Shown: positions 16,734 through 26,597, numbered from the stretch's first letter. The stretch is 52,917 nt of DNA from Streptomyces sp. GKU 895 (GCA_002027195.1 MWJO01000056.1:1-52917), one strand, 5' to 3'. Notes: a model not told the origin generated them from the sequence alone. Program-made: numbers and translations.

Positions 16734-17504
16734 ATGGTAGGGGCTCCACTGGACACCACCAGAGCCGACAGGGGAGGTGCGGCTGCGCCTGTGGATCGCG
16801 GAGGAGTGCTGCGGCGCTTCCTCGGATCGGCGGGTAGGCCGAAATCCGTGAACGACACCGCTGCTGACCCCAGCCACGACGAGTACAGCCAGACCGCGAC
16901 CTTCTCCACCGACGCGGACGGGCAGGCGTGGACTCCTCCGACGTGGGAGGAGATCGTCAGCACGCACAGCGGCCGGGTCTACCGGCTCGCCTACCGCCTG
17001 ACGGGCAACCAGCACGACGCGGAGGACCTCACCCAGGAGGTCTTCGTCCGCGTCTTCCGCTCCTTGTCGACCTACACGCCCGGCACCTTCGAGGGCTGGC
17101 TGCACCGCATCACCACCAACCTCTTCCTGGACATGGTGCGCCGCAAGCAGCGCATCCGCTTCGACGCCCTCGGCGAGGACGCGGCCGAGCGCCTGCCCAG
17201 CCGCGAGCCCTCACCCCAGCAGGTCTTCAACGACGCCCACTTCGACGCGGACGTCCAGCAGGCCCTCGACACCCTGGCGCCCGAGTTCCGCGCCGCGGTC
17301 GTCCTGTGCGACATCGAAGGACTGTCGTACGAGGAGATCGCCGCGACCCTCGGCGTCAAGCTCGGCACCGTCCGGTCCCGTATCCACCGTGGCCGTTCCC
17401 AGCTGCGCAAGGCCCTCGCGCACCGCTCTCCGGAGGCCCGCAAGGAGCGCCGCTCCTTCGTGCCCCGCGTCGCCGCACTGGGGGGAGGGGGCGCGACCGC
17501 GTGA
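16734..17504 (+). CDS. sigE: ECF RNA polymerase sigma factor SigE
   Basis: About 256 residues. A poorly conserved N-terminal extension (1-75) is followed by sigma region 2 (RLAYRLTGNQHDAEDLTQEVFVRVF, WLHRITTNLFLDMVRRKQR) and region 4 (LDTLAPEFRAAVVLCDIEGLSYEEIA, GTVRSRIHRGRSQLRKAL). It directs transcription of envelope-stress genes in related actinobacteria. The start chosen is ATG 16734 after GGGCGAGG; an in-frame GTG at 16728 and an upstream ATG at 16605 are possible. It overlaps the anti-sigma gene by four bases (GTGA). It is followed by anti-sigma, HtrA and TatB genes, the same order as mycobacterial sigE-rseA-htrA-tatB. Confidence 0.93.
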   Translation: MVGAPLDTTRADRGGAAAPVDRGGVLRRFLGSAGRPKSVNDTAADPSHDEYSQTATFSTDADGQAWTPPTWEEIVSTHSGRVYRLAYRLTGNQHDAEDLTQEVFVRVFRSLSTYTPGTFEGWLHRITTNLFLDMVRRKQRIRFDALGEDAAERLPSREPSPQQVFNDAHFDADVQQALDTLAPEFRAAVVLCDIEGLSYEEIAATLGVKLGTVRSRIHRGRSQLRKALAHRSPEARKERRSFVPRVAALGGGGATA

Positions 17505-18474
17505 GTGGATCACGGCCCAACCCCGCCAAAGGGCATCTCGCGGAGCAGCATCTGGGAGACCGACTCGCCGCGCTTGTGGACGGCGAGCTCGGTCATGAGA
17601 CGCGCGAGCGCGTCCTCGCCCACCTGGCCACCTGCGCCAAGTGCAAGGCCGAGGCCGACGCCCAGCGCCGACTGAAGAACGTCTTCGCGGAGGCGGCCCC
17701 GCCACCCCCGTCCGAGAGCTTCCTGGCGCGCCTGCAGGGGCTGCCCGCGGGAGGTGGCACGGACGACGGCGGTGGCTCGCCGTTCGGGGGAGGCTTCCCC
17801 GACGGGTTCGCCGACGGCTTCGCAGACGACCCGGAACCGCCGGGGTCTTCGGCGTGAAGCGCGGTGAGCGCTTCGAGTTCGACTACGTCCCGGCCCGTCA
17901 GCACGGCTCGGTCCTCCCGGCCGGCCTGGACCGCGGCGGCTTCCGCATCCACGACGTCAGCCGGCACGAAGCCGACCGGACGGCGTCGCGCGGCATGCGG
18001 TTCGCGTTCGTCGCCGCCGGTGCGGTGTCGCTGGCCGCGATCGCGCTGGGCGGTGTCACGACCGGCGTCCCGGCCGACACCGACGCGCGCGGTGGCGCGG
18101 GCGGCAGCAATGTGACCCCGGCCCGCTCCCAGGGCACCGGGGCGGCCACGCCGGACAGCCAGCGCCGCCGTGCGGTGGGCCCGCTGCTCGCCGCCGGTCA
18201 GTCCCGGATCGACGACACCGGGTCCGCCCCGACCGAGGCCTCCGCCCCGCTCGTACCCGGCGTACCGGCCCAGCCGGTCTCGCGCACGCTGACGACACCC
18301 GTCGTGGCCGGCGCGGCCGCCATGTCCCCGCTGATACGTCCGCTCAGCACCACTCCCCAGCTGACGCTGACCTCGTGGTCCACCGCCACGGACCTCACCC
18401 CGCCCGCCCTTCTCGCCGCACCCGTCCCCGACGCGACCTCTTCTCCTTCCACCTTCTCCGGCCCCACCGGCTGA
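17501..18474 (+). CDS. Membrane-bound zinc-finger anti-sigma factor, frameshifted
   Basis: The N terminus holds the anti-sigma zinc-binding pattern H-x3-C-x2-C in LAHLATCAKCKAE (about residues 44-56). A membrane segment (MRFAFVAAGAVSLAAIALGG) and a roughly 140-residue Ser/Thr/Pro-rich external tail follow. The parts are in two frames: after DPEPPG the frame breaks in GGGG at 17842-17845, and a fifth G gives GVFGVKRGERFEFDYVPA. It should hold SigE inactive at the membrane. The RseA-like mycobacterial protein lacks such a long tail, so regulation by cleavage of the external part, perhaps by the HtrA protein encoded next, is an inference. GTG start overlaps the sigE stop. Confidence 0.8.
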
Positions 18475-18632
18475 CCGGCGTCTGCGCGTCGGCCGGTGAA
18501 CCTGGTTGAATCCAGTAAGAGCCGTGCCGTGTCCTGTCCGGCAGCTCAGGCCGTGTCGCCGAGGCGCTGTGCCTGAGAGGTGTGGGTGAGTGGGGTCCGC
18601 CGTGCCGGACGGGCCCCGGCTGTGGGGAGAGC

Positions 18633-20493
18633 ATGAACGAGGGGAAGCCCACGAAGGCGAAGTGGTGGAGCCGTGGGGGCGGCGGCGACGCGGCCGCCTC
18701 GCCCGAAGGTGACTACGAGTTGAGGCGACCTCAGGACGCCGCACCCGTGGACGGCTCCGAGCGCGGTCTCCCCGCAGGGGACTTCGAGCTGCGCTCACCG
18801 CAGGAAGCACCGGACGCGTCGGACCTGCACGTGCCGCCGAGCGACGGCGCCTCCGTGGTCTCCCACGCCTCCGACGCCTCCGGCGATTTCGAGCTGGACC
18901 GCCCCACCGAGGTGCCGGCAACAGACGCCGCAGACACCGCCGCCGCTGACGCGCACCCTGCTGGCCCGCGGCCGTGGCCGAGCGCCCGAGGCCCTGCACG
19001 ACCCGACCCTACAGCACCCCGCCCTGGCGAACCCGGCCCCGGCCCCGCCCACCGGTCCAGCACCCGGCGACGACCCGTCCCACGGAACTCCGCCGTGCCC
19101 GCGCCGCCCACGCCCGCCGCCCCTGCCCACCCCACAGCACCTCCGGCCCCGGCGCCACCAGCCGCACGGCACCCGCGCCGAGCGCGCCACGGCCCCACTC
19201 CGGGCCGGCGTCGGCGTCGGCCTCGCCCACAGCGCCACCCAGCCCCGGTCCCGCCACCCCCCGCCAGCCCTGGCAGAACTACGACCCTGGGCCGCCACCC
19301 CCCGTCCAGACGCCGTCCAGCACCACCTCCAGACCCCCTTCCAGCAGAACGGCGCCGCCGTCCCCTCCAAGGAGCAGCGGCGTAAGAGGGCGAGGAAGGT
19401 GCTCGTCGGGGCTGCCGTGCTGCTGGCGCTCGTGTCAGGGGGCGTCGGCGGGGCCGTGGGGGCGTATCTGGAGCGCAACGGCGGCATGGGGGACGTAGAG
19501 CTGCCGCAGGCCGCGGCGGAGCCTGCTGGGCGGGCTCCGGACAGCGTGGCCGGGATCGCCGCGCGGGCGCTGCCCAGCGTGGTCACGCTGCATGTGACCG
19601 GCTCCGAGGAATCCGGCACCGGCACCGGCTTCGTGCTCGACGACCGGGGTCACATCCTCACCAACAACCACGTCGTCGAACCCGCCGGCGGCGACGGCGA
19701 GATATCGGTGACCTTCCACAGCGGGGACACCGCCAAGGCCACCGTCGTCGGCCGGGACAGCGGCTACGACCTCGCCGTGGTCAAGGTCAGCGGCGTCAGC
19801 GGGCTCACCCCCCTGACACTCGGCAACTCCGACAACGTCCAGGTCGGCGATCCGGTGGTCGCCATCGGCGCTCCCTACGACCTGGAGGGCACCGTCACCT
19901 CCGGCATCATCAGCGCCAAGGAGCGGCCCATCACGGCCGGCGGTGAGAGCGGCGACGGCAGCGACGTGTCCTACGTCGACGCGTTGCAGACCGACGCGCC
20001 CATCAACCCCGGCAACTCCGGCGGACCGCTGCTCGACTCCAGGGCCCGGGTGATCGGCATCAACTCCGCCATCCGCTCCGCCGACAGCGGCTCCGACGAG
20101 AGCGGCGGCCAGGCCGGCTCCATCGGTCTCGGATTCGCCATCCCGGTCAACCAGGCCAAGCGCGTCGCCGAGGAACTGATCAACACGGGCAAGGCCACCC
20201 ACCCGGTGATCGGCGTCACGCTCGACATGGACTACTCCGGCGACGGAGCCCGCGTCGGCACCAAGGGCAACGACGGCGGCGCCGCGGTCAACGCGGGCGG
20301 CCCCGGCGACAAGGCCGGCATCGAGGCGGGCGACGTCATCACCGAGGTCGACGGCCAGCGCGTCCACTCCGGCGAGGAACTCATCGTCAAGACCCGCGCC
20401 CACCGCCCGGGGGACCGGCTGGAGCTCACCGTGGAGCGCGGCGGCAAGGAGCTGACCATCTCCCTGGTCCTCGGCTCCTCGGACGGCGACTGA
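18633..20493 (+). CDS. htrA: HtrA/DegP-like membrane serine protease, linker frameshifts
   Basis: The C-terminal half is a complete trypsin-like protease plus PDZ domain. The catalytic triad is His in LTNNHVVE, Asp in GYDLAVVKV and Ser in NPGNSGGPLL. The PDZ ends with DKAGIEAGDVITEVDGQRVHSGEE. One membrane segment (LVGAAVLLALVSGGVGGAVG, about 19400-19460) anchors it with the protease outside. The N-terminal part starts at ATG 18633 (MNEGKPTKAKWW) and is a disordered acidic/Pro-rich cytoplasmic region with repeats of the type GDYELRRPQ / GDFELRSPQ / GDFELDRPT. Coding continuity breaks between about 18960 and 19290. One indel is visible where QPWQNYDP must continue WAATPRPDAVQ near 19286, and others lie in the GC-rich linker. 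It acts in extracytoplasmic protein quality control downstream of SigE. Confidence 0.85.
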
Positions 20494-20649
20494 CAGAAAC
20501 CTCATAGTGGCGCCCGGAAACCCCGTCCCACATGGCAAACAACCCACAAAACCGCTCATGCGCGTGCACTCGGGGGGCTCGGGACAGTACCGGTCGTACC
20601 GGATCGCCGGGTACCGTGGACCCGGCCCGGACATCGCAAGGAGCTTCAG

Positions 20650-21078
20650 GTGTTCAATGACATAGGACCGCTCGAGCTGGTGACGCTCGTTGTGCTCGCC
20701 GTGCTCGTCTTCGGTCCGGACAAGCTCCCGAAGCTCATCCAGGACGTCACGCGGACCATTCGCAAGATCCGCGAGTTCTCGGAGAGCGCCAAGCAGGACA
20801 TCCGCTCCGAGCTCGGTCCCGAGTTCAAGGACTTCGAGTTCGAGGACCTGAACCCCAAGACGTTCATCCGCAAGCAGCTGGACAACGACGAACTGGGGCT
20901 CAAGGAGATCCGCAACGGCTTCGACCTGAAGAAGGAGATGGCCGAGGTCACGGACGCGGTCCACGGCCGCGACTCGGAGTCCTCCGCGGGTTCCTCCGGC
21001 GGCCGGGTCGACATGACCAAGAAGCCCGACGACGACGGCAAGGACGACCGCCCGGTCTTCGACGCGGACGCCACCTGA
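20650..21078 (+). CDS. tatB: Twin-arginine translocase subunit TatB
   Basis: A 142-residue protein. It begins MFNDIGPLELVTLVVLAVLVFGPDKLPK, the TatA/B signature of a short membrane helix, FGP hinge and amphipathic helix. A long charged cytoplasmic tail follows, as expected for TatB rather than TatA. GTG 20650 has AAGGAG eight bases upstream. It forms the TatBC receptor for folded proteins with RR signal peptides. Placement after sigE and htrA matches mycobacteria. A terminator follows. Confidence 0.92.
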   Translation: MFNDIGPLELVTLVVLAVLVFGPDKLPKLIQDVTRTIRKIREFSESAKQDIRSELGPEFKDFEFEDLNPKTFIRKQLDNDELGLKEIRNGFDLKKEMAEVTDAVHGRDSESSAGSSGGRVDMTKKPDDDGKDDRPVFDADAT

Positions 21079-21097
21079 GCGACGTACCGACCCACGG

Positions 21098-21124
21098 GAG
21101 CCGCACGTCAGCGACGTGCGGCTC
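21098..21124 (+). terminator. Terminator after tatB
   Basis: GAGCCGCACGT pairs with ACGTGCGGCTC around a five-base loop, 19 bases after the tatB stop. Confidence 0.75.
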
Positions 21125-21325
21125 TGTCGTGCGTGACGCGTTTCATACGTCATCGGGGCCCCGCCCGGCCTGAACCGGACCCCCGGACGCCCCGCGCACC
21201 CGGCGGTTTCGCTGCTGGTCCCGGTGGGGTGGCTATGCTGCCGAGTTGTTGTGCGGACCGGACGAGTCGCCCGAAGGGGGGCGGGGTGTCCCGGTCCGAC
21301 GAGGAACGAGGAGGCGTCCGGGCAC

Positions 21326-21982
21326 ATGGAGACGACGAGTCAGGCAGTCGCGCAGGCGCCGGCCACGGAGGGCGGACAACAGGTCCCCTCCGCCCGGCGC
21401 ACGGTCGACGGCTACCTGCAGGCGCCCTTCCCGTGGTACGGCCTCGACGAGGCCTTCACGGGGCCGCGGTGGCTGATGCAGGTCGGAACGGCGGCCGACG
21501 GTGCCGTCGAGCACGGTTCGATCGGGCACGGTGACGAGCCCTCCGTACGCAACGAGGCCTCGGAGGACAAGGAGAAGTTCGCGGTGGTGGTCACCGTCGC
21601 GGCCAATCCGTCCCGCAGGAGCGCCGACGGCACGGGTCTGCTGGAGGCCACGTCGGTCTCCTCGGCGGCATGGCTCGCGGGCGTGGGGCTGCTGTCCTTC
21701 ACCTGGCCCGGCTCGATGGACCACTCCCTGCGCGACGACTGGCTGGACCAGCAGACCGAGACGGCGTGGGCGCTGGCCGACGACCTCGACGGCTCCGACT
21801 GGTCGACGCTGTCGCTCCCCGTGGACGGCGTGCCCACGCCCTTCCACTACCGGGAGTCCGAGTTCGGCTGGGTGCTCGCCGGCTCGACCCCGGAGGGCGT
21901 GCACGTGGGGGCGTACGGAAGAGGCATGAGCGCGTACGGGCTCGGCTTCGCCATGATCAAGGACATCGGCGCGTACGCGTAG
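21326..21982 (+). CDS. Conserved actinobacterial protein of unknown function
   Basis: A 218-residue soluble-looking protein with no signal peptide. The N terminus is Ala/Gln/Thr-rich (METTSQAVAQAPATEGGQQ). The rest looks folded: DGYLQAPFPWYGLDEAFTGPRWL, KEKFAVVVTVAANP, HSLRDDWLDQQTETAWALADDL, FHYRESEFGWVLAG. ATG 21326 follows a GAGGAGG-type site. I do not recognise a characterised family. It is convergent with mrp across a strong terminator. Confidence 0.78.
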   Translation: METTSQAVAQAPATEGGQQVPSARRTVDGYLQAPFPWYGLDEAFTGPRWLMQVGTAADGAVEHGSIGHGDEPSVRNEASEDKEKFAVVVTVAANPSRRSADGTGLLEATSVSSAAWLAGVGLLSFTWPGSMDHSLRDDWLDQQTETAWALADDLDGSDWSTLSLPVDGVPTPFHYRESEFGWVLAGSTPEGVHVGAYGRGMSAYGLGFAMIKDIGAYA

Positions 21983-21991
21983 GCACGGCGA

Positions 21992-22039
21992 TACGACGAT
22001 GGGGGCGCCGTCCGCTGCGGACGCGCCCCCATCGTCGTA
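21992..22039. terminator. Strong bidirectional terminator between convergent genes
   Basis: TACGACGATGGGGGCGC (21992-22008) pairs with GCGCCCCCATCGTCGTA (22023-22039), and CGTCCG/CGGACG extends the stem to a three-base loop. Confidence 0.88.
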
Positions 22040-22046
22040 CGAGGTC

Positions 22047-23180
22047 CTAGAACTTGTTCCTCGGGGTGATGCCCAGGGACAGGCCCGCCAGGCCGCGCTG
22101 GCGGCCGCCGAGCTTGCCCGCGATGTCGCGCAGGGCCTTGCCGGCCGGGGAGTCCGGGTCGCTCAGGACGACCGGCTTGCCCTCGTCGCCGCCCTCGCGC
22201 AGGCGGACGTCGATCGGGATGGCGCCGAGGACCGGGACCGTGGCCCCCGTGGTGCGGGTCAGGCCGTCGGCGACCGTCTGGCCGCCGCCGGTGCCGAACA
22301 CGTCGACCATCTCGTCGCAGTGCGGGCACGGCAGGCCCGACATGTTCTCGACCACGCCGACGATCTTCTGGTGGGTCTGGACGGCGATGGAGCCGGCCCG
22401 CTCGGCGACCTCGGCCGCGGCCTGCTGCGGGGTCGTCACGACCAGGATCTCGGCGTTCGGGACCAGCTGGGCCACGGAGATCGCGATGTCACCGGTGCCC
22501 GGCGGGAGGTCGAGGAGCAGGACGTCCAGGTCGCCCCAGTACACGTCCGCGAGGAACTGCTGGAGCGCGCGGTGCAGCATCGGGCCGCGCCACACGACCG
22601 GGGCGTTGCCCGGGGTGAACATGCCGATGGAGATGACCTTCACGCCGTTCGCCGACGGCGGCATGATCATGTTCTCGACCTGGGTGGGACGCCCGTCGGC
22701 GCCCAGCATGCGCGGTACGGAGTGGCCGTAGATGTCGGCGTCGACGACACCGACCTTCAGGCCGTCGGCCGCCATCGCCGCCGCCAGGTTCACCGTCACC
22801 GAGGACTTGCCGACGCCGCCCTTGCCGGAGGCGACCGCGTACACGCGGGTGAGCGAGCCGGGCTTGGCGAAGGGGACCTCGCGCTCGGTCTGGCCGCCGC
22901 GCAGGGCCGTCGCCAGCTCCTTGCGCTGCTCGTCGCTCATCACGTCGAGCGTGACGTCGACGCGGGTGACGCCGTCGACGGCCGCGACCGCGTCCGTCAC
23001 GCGCTGCGTGATCGTCTCGCGCATCGGGCAGCCGGAGACCGTCAGGTACACCGCGACCGCGACCGCCCCGTCCGCGCCGATGTCGACCGACTTGACCATC
23101 CCGAGTTCCGTGATGGGGCGGTTGATCTCGGGGTCGTTCACCGTCGCCAGTGCCTCGCGCACCGCGTCTTCGCTAGCCAT
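22047..23180 (-). CDS. mrp: Mrp/ApbC-family iron-sulfur carrier ATPase
   Basis: A 377-residue protein. Residues 1-90 form a MIP18/DUF59 domain (LATVNDPEINRPITELGMVK, SGCPMRETI). The P-loop NTPase domain follows, with the deviant Walker A ASGKGGVGKSSVTVNLA, DADIYGHSVPRMLG, LLLDLPPGTGD, and the CxxC cluster motif in SGLPCPHCDE. It transfers Fe-S clusters to target enzymes. The ATG start at 23180 begins MASEDAVREALATVNDPE, where family members begin. Confidence 0.94.
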   Translation of the reverse strand: MASEDAVREALATVNDPEINRPITELGMVKSVDIGADGAVAVAVYLTVSGCPMRETITQRVTDAVAAVDGVTRVDVTLDVMSDEQRKELATALRGGQTEREVPFAKPGSLTRVYAVASGKGGVGKSSVTVNLAAAMAADGLKVGVVDADIYGHSVPRMLGADGRPTQVENMIMPPSANGVKVISIGMFTPGNAPVVWRGPMLHRALQQFLADVYWGDLDVLLLDLPPGTGDIAISVAQLVPNAEILVVTTPQQAAAEVAERAGSIAVQTHQKIVGVVENMSGLPCPHCDEMVDVFGTGGGQTVADGLTRTTGATVPVLGAIPIDVRLREGGDEGKPVVLSDPDSPAGKALRDIAGKLGGRQRGLAGLSLGITPRNKF

Positions 23181-23221
23181 AAGGACGATGGTACGGCTGA
23201 ACGCCGGGGCCCTGGACAGCC

Positions 23222-23806
23222 CTAGCGGTCGTCTGCGTCACGTCCCGCTGACCGTTCTGCCGGGAATACACCGTGCCCGTCCCGTCTCTCCTCCAGCTCC
23301 TTCACCAGGTCCTGGAGCTCGGAGCGGATCCAGTCGCGGGTCGCGACCTCGCCGAGGCCGATGCGCAGGGCGGCGATCTCCCGGGTCAGGTACTCGGTGT
23401 CGGCGATGGACCGCTCGTTCTGCTTGCGGTCCTGTTCGAGGTTGACGCGGTCGCGGTCGTCCTGACGGTTCTGCGCGAGCAGGATGAGAGGCGCCGCATA
23501 GGAAGCCTGTAGCGACAGCATCAGGGTGAGGAAGATGAAGGGGTAGTTGTCGAAGCGCAGGTCGCCCGGGGCGAACACGTTCCACAGCACCCACGCGATG
23601 ATGACGACCGTCATCCAGACGATGAACCGGCCCGTGCCGAGGAAGCGCGCGATGCGCTCCGACAGCCGCCCGAAGGCCTCCGGGTCCCACTCGGGCAGCA
23701 GCCGCCGCCGCGGCGGCCGGGGCTGGTCCAGCCGGGTGCGCGGGCGGGTGGTGGCGGTGGCGCCGCTGGGGGTGCGCTCGCGGGGGGTCTCGCGCTCAGG
23801 AGCCAT
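23222..23806 (-). CDS. DUF1003 membrane protein
   Basis: A 194-residue protein. A basic N terminus (about 1-55) is followed by two membrane helices (FIVWMTVVIIAWVLWNVF, PFIFLTLMLSLQASYAAPLIL) and a charged coiled-coil tail (NRQDDRDRVNLEQDRKQNE ... LVKELEERR). This is the DUF1003 architecture. Its start overlaps the end of the upstream MgtE_N/CBS gene by 11 bases, so the two are coupled. The function is not established; the setting suggests a link to magnesium homeostasis. Confidence 0.9.
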   Translation of the reverse strand: MAPERETPRERTPSGATATTRPRTRLDQPRPPRRRLLPEWDPEAFGRLSERIARFLGTGRFIVWMTVVIIAWVLWNVFAPGDLRFDNYPFIFLTLMLSLQASYAAPLILLAQNRQDDRDRVNLEQDRKQNERSIADTEYLTREIAALRIGLGEVATRDWIRSELQDLVKELEERRDGHGVFPAERSAGRDADDR

Positions 23807-25088
23807 GAGCGGCCACCCCGCCCTCTTCGGCCTCGTCGAGATGGAACTCCGTCTCCCGCCAGTCCTCGGGGAGCATGTGGTCCAGTACGTCGTCCACGGT
23901 GACCGCCCCCAGCAGTGACCCCGCCTCGTCCACCACCGGCGCCGCGACCATGTCGTACGTCGCGAAGAACCCGGCGACGACCGGCAGCGCCGCGTCCGGG
24001 TCCAGGGGCTGGAGGTCGTCGTCGATGATCGCGCTGACCAGCGTGTACGGCGGGTCCCGCAGCAGCCGCTGGAAGTGGACGGTGCCCAGGTACTTGCCGG
24101 TCGGCGTCTCGTCGGGCGGCCGGCAGACGTAGACCTGGGCGGCGAGCGCGGGGGAGAGGTCGGGGTTGCGCACGCGCGCGAGGGCGTCGGCGACGGTGGC
24201 GTCGGGCCGCAGCACGATCGGCTCGGTCGTCATCAGACCGCCCGCGGTGTGCTCCTCGTACGACATCAGGCGCCGCATGTCGGCCGCGTCGGCGGGCTGC
24301 ATCAGGCTCAGCAGCCGCTCCTGGTCCTCCGTCGGCAGCTCGCCCAGCAGGTCGGCCGCGTCGTCCGGGTCCATGGCCTCCAGCACGTCGGCCGCCCGCT
24401 CCTCCTTGAGCTTGCCGAGGATCTCGATCTGGTCGTCCTCCGGCAGCTCTTCGAGCACGTCGGCCAGCCGGTCGTCGTCGAGGGCGGCGGCGACCTCGGC
24501 GCGCCGCTTGGGGGAGAGGTGGTGCAGGACGTTGGCGAGGTCGGCGGGGCGCAGCTGCTCGAAGGTGGCCAGCAGGCTCTCGGCGCCCTGCCCGTGCTCC
24601 TCCAGGGAGAAGCCGGTGACCGCGGACCACTCGACGGTCAGCGACTCGCCCTTGCGCCGGAACGCGCCGCCCTTGCCGCCCTTGCGGACGAACACCTTGT
24701 CGATCTCCCAGTCCCGGCGGGCCGGCAGCTGCTGCACGGACACGTCCAGGACGGTCACCTCCTCGCCCGTCTCGACGAGGGTGACGCGCCGGTCGAGGAG
24801 CTCGCCGAAGACCAGGCGCTCGGTGGGCCGCTGCTCGAAACGGCGGACGTTGAGCACGCCGGTGGTGATGACCTGGCCGGACTCGATGCTGGTCACCCGG
24901 GTCATGGGCAGGAAGATGCGGCGCCGCGTGGACAGTTCCACGACCAGGCCGAGCACGCGCGGCGGCCTGCGGCCCACGCGCAGCATGACGACGAGGTCGC
25001 GCACCCGGCCGACCTGGTCGCCGTTGGGGTCGAACACGGCGACGCCGGAGAGGTGCGAGACGAAGATCCTGGGGGCGCCCCCTGCCAT
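23796..25088 (-). CDS. MgtE intracellular N domain and CBS-domain protein without a channel
   Basis: A 430-residue soluble protein. The start resembles a PRC-barrel (FVSHLSGVAVFDPNGDQVGRVRDLVVML). Next comes an MgtE_N superhelical domain made of short repeats (LANVLHHLSPKRRAEVAAAL, RLADVLEELPEDDQIEIL, RAADVLEAMDPDDAADLL). A pair of CBS domains ends it (LMTTEPIVLRPDATVADAL, GFFATYDMVAAPVVDEAGSLLGAVTVDDVLDHML). The transmembrane domain of MgtE transporters is absent, so this is a regulatory or sensor relative, perhaps acting on CorA or on the DUF1003 partner. Confidence 0.9.
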   Translation of the reverse strand: MAGGAPRIFVSHLSGVAVFDPNGDQVGRVRDLVVMLRVGRRPPRVLGLVVELSTRRRIFLPMTRVTSIESGQVITTGVLNVRRFEQRPTERLVFGELLDRRVTLVETGEEVTVLDVSVQQLPARRDWEIDKVFVRKGGKGGAFRRKGESLTVEWSAVTGFSLEEHGQGAESLLATFEQLRPADLANVLHHLSPKRRAEVAAALDDDRLADVLEELPEDDQIEILGKLKEERAADVLEAMDPDDAADLLGELPTEDQERLLSLMQPADAADMRRLMSYEEHTAGGLMTTEPIVLRPDATVADALARVRNPDLSPALAAQVYVCRPPDETPTGKYLGTVHFQRLLRDPPYTLVSAIIDDDLQPLDPDAALPVVAGFFATYDMVAAPVVDEAGSLLGAVTVDDVLDHMLPEDWRETEFHLDEAEEGGVAAHGS

Positions 25089-25297
25089 CGCCGTGCCTCC
25101 TTTCCCTGTGAAGTGATCCGTCTGTCCCGGTGAAGTGATCCGCGGGAATTGTCCGTCAAGTGGGCTTCAGGCTAGCCCGTCCCGATGAGGGGCGCCCTGG
25201 TGGGCGGTGCGGACGGACTGGCTCCGCTCGGTCCGCCGGGCCCCGGTACCCTGCGGTACGCCGCTTGATGGCCCCTCGTCGGAAAGGCGCCCCACCT

Positions 25298-26056
25298 GTG
25301 ACTGCGATTCCCCAGGTCCGTACCCACCGGACGGGACTCAGGGGCGCGATGTGCGCCCTGGTCGTGACGGGCACGGTCCTGACGGGGTGCGGCAGTGACG
25401 ACCCCGACGCGGGCACCAACGGGGTCGGCAAGCTGCCGGCCGAGCAGATCCAGACGAAGACCAAGGCCGCCGCCGAGTCCGCGGACACGGTACGTCTCTC
25501 CGGAACCGTGGTTACCAGCGGGCGCACTTACAAACTCGACATGCAGCTGAAGGCGGACGGCGGCACCGGGTCGGTCACCGCCGAGGGCGCCACCTTCAGG
25601 CTGCTGCGGATCGGGGAGAAGCTCTTCCTCAAGGCCGACGCCGGGTTCTGGAACCATCAGGACGGCGAGGGCGACGACAAGGGCTCCGACACGGCCGCCG
25701 CCGACAAGCTCGACGGCAAGTTCGTGAAGGTGCCTCAGGGCGACCCGTCGTACAGGAAGTTCAGCGGCTTCACCGACAAGGACGTCCTGCTGTCGAGCCT
25801 GCTGACGCTCCACGGCGACCTCGCGACCGACGGCCACCACGAGCAGTCGGGCACCCGCACGATCCGCATCACGGGCGACGACGGCGCCGGCGGCACGCTG
25901 GACGTGTCCCTGGAGGGCAAGCCGTACCCGCTCCGCCTGGAACGCGCGGGCGGCGCCGGCACACTGACCTTCTCCGGCTGGGGCAAGCCCTTCGAGCTGG
26001 CGGCGCCGGCGAAGGACGAGACGGTGGACTACGGCAAGCAGCTGCCGACGTCCTGA
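25298..26056 (+). CDS. LppX/LprG-like lipoprotein
   Basis: About 252 residues. The N terminus carries a lipoprotein signal with lipobox VLTGC (GTVLTGCGSDD). The mature part (KLPAEQIQTKTKAAAESADTVRLSG, YKLDMQLKADGG, LLRIGEKLFLKADAGFW) fits the LppX/LprA/F/G fold that binds lipids in mycobacteria. GTG 25298 lies seven bases after GGAAAGG, and an upstream in-frame ATG at 25268 would make an overlong signal. The stop is five bases from the end of the convergent gene. It is likely membrane-anchored on the outer face; the ligand is unknown. Confidence 0.85.
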   Translation: MTAIPQVRTHRTGLRGAMCALVVTGTVLTGCGSDDPDAGTNGVGKLPAEQIQTKTKAAAESADTVRLSGTVVTSGRTYKLDMQLKADGGTGSVTAEGATFRLLRIGEKLFLKADAGFWNHQDGEGDDKGSDTAAADKLDGKFVKVPQGDPSYRKFSGFTDKDVLLSSLLTLHGDLATDGHHEQSGTRTIRITGDDGAGGTLDVSLEGKPYPLRLERAGGAGTLTFSGWGKPFELAAPAKDETVDYGKQLPTS

Positions 26057-26061
26057 CCCGG

Positions 26062-26574
26062 TTACTTCCGGCGGCGCCGCTTCAGCAGCAGCTTCGGCAG
26101 ACCCGCCGGGATCGGCTGCCGGGTCGTCGCGGACGTCGGCACCGGCGGCCCGGCCAGGTCGCCGTCGGGCAGCGGCGCGGTCGCCCCGGTCGGTTCCAGG
26201 CGCAGCACCCGGCACTCCCGCGCCCAGCGCTCCGGCATCGCCTCCCCGTCGGGCGCGTTGAGCCGCTTGCCCTTGAGTTCGGCGACGGCCGCCTCCCAGG
26301 CTTGCGAACCCGACGGCAGCTCCACGACCTTCGCCGTCCAGGAGACCAGCCGCCCGCCCTTGTCCTTGCTGCGGACCGTGACCTCGGCCGCACCGCCGTC
26401 CGTCAGCCCCGGCAGCGGCTGCTCGCCCGGCCCGTCGCCGACCAGGCACGCGGCACCCTCGTGCCACACGTGCCACAGCGCCCGGGCGGGGCCCTCGGGA
26501 CCCCTGACCCAGATGAGGCCGGACTTCTTCGTGGCCTCCTCGACGAGGGCCTGGTCGAGCAGCTCGCTAGTCAT
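26062..26574 (-). CDS. Conserved actinobacterial protein of unknown function
   Basis: A 170-residue protein, MTSELLDQALVEEATKKSGL, with aromatic-rich LIWVRGPEGPARALWHVWHEG and a basic C-terminal end KLLLKRRRRK. The beta-rich pattern (EVTVRSKDKGGRLVSWTAKVVEL) loosely resembles split-barrel flavin/F420-binding folds, but I see no diagnostic motif. It lies 23 bases downstream of corA on the same strand, so they are probably cotranscribed. Confidence 0.75.
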   Translation of the reverse strand: MTSELLDQALVEEATKKSGLIWVRGPEGPARALWHVWHEGAACLVGDGPGEQPLPGLTDGGAAEVTVRSKDKGGRLVSWTAKVVELPSGSQAWEAAVAELKGKRLNAPDGEAMPERWARECRVLRLEPTGATAPLPDGDLAGPPVPTSATTRQPIPAGLPKLLLKRRRRK

Positions 26575-26597
26575 GGGGGCAGCCTATCCAGGCGCCC

